Assembly (NCBI RefSeq): GCF_013133775.1
Contig: NZ_JABGBO010000010.1
Location: 37,541 to 101,540, forward strand
From: Pelistega europaea
GTDB lineage: Bacteria > Pseudomonadota > Gammaproteobacteria > Burkholderiales > Burkholderiaceae_B
DNA: 64,000 nt
Reading direction: 5' to 3'
The notes beneath the pieces are model-generated. The model made no database searches and had not been told where the DNA came from. It was given only the letters and a program-made list of their open reading frames with translations. Both the position numbers and the translations under genes were made by a program. Shown here in pieces: positions 63,970-64,000 of this stretch (positions are counted from its first letter, which is position 1; the number at the start of each line of letters is the position of its first letter).

Positions 63970-64000
63970 ACGGATTAAGTGATGATTTAATTCGGGATGT

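Overview
The window is AT-rich bacterial DNA with short, densely packed genes. Gene content and protein style point to a betaproteobacterium of the Burkholderiales, most like the small-genome, host-associated Alcaligenaceae (Pelistega-type). That placement is inferred from remembered family resemblance, for example the SGSHSS motif of GuaA, the orphan DdhD/AscD-like flavoreductase, UbiM, recJ next to an RpfE-like gene and a single LolC/E permease. No complete rRNA or tRNA gene is present. A strong rRNA-type promoter at the right edge suggests that an rRNA operon begins just outside.

Layout, left to right. At 1-2200 are a truncated iron-type alcohol dehydrogenase and lysC. At 2.7-6.9 kb is a small catabolic island: a split UxaA/SuyAB-type lyase, a dicarboxylate symporter and a GntR/HutC regulator, with two near-identical operator-promoter modules. 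At 7-12.9 kb are parE, parC, a 2Fe-2S flavoreductase and a lipoprotein. At 13-18.5 kb an iron-siderophore module (AraC regulator, TonB receptor, cupin, binding protein, two Fur-like boxes) lies between the N- and C-terminal remnants of one fic-like gene. At 18.7-31.3 kb is housekeeping: alaS, tusA-like, rpsP, rimM, trmD, a low-molecular-weight phosphatase, recJ, an rpfE-like gene, lolC/E, lolD and ubiM. At 31.6-40.2 kb are tatD, a four-gene Mla/MCE lipid transport operon, dtd, fetAB and a methyltransferase. At 40.5-51.8 kb are small lipoproteins, putP, a helD-type helicase with internal minisatellites, SOS-controlled dinB, yqeY, a YpfH-like pseudoenzyme and pbpG. At 52-59.5 kb are purL, guaB and guaA. 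At 59.5-63.4 kb is an accessory stretch: an array of palindromic cassettes, a tnpB relic with its right end, a three-gene toxin-antitoxin cluster, an unknown gene and a nitrilase.

Two patterns stand out. First, at least fifteen loci carry short local tandem duplications (13 to 76 bp units). Nearly all sit in intergenic DNA against gene ends and several copy the start or end of the neighbouring gene (dtd, rimM, trmD); two lie in frame inside the helicase gene. Second, between guaA and the tnpB relic a 26-bp element recurs five times, each copy following or separated by a different strong palindrome (one palindrome is used twice). The geometry is CRISPR-like, but the content looks like a REP/terminator cassette array. 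It is the best candidate here for something not yet described.
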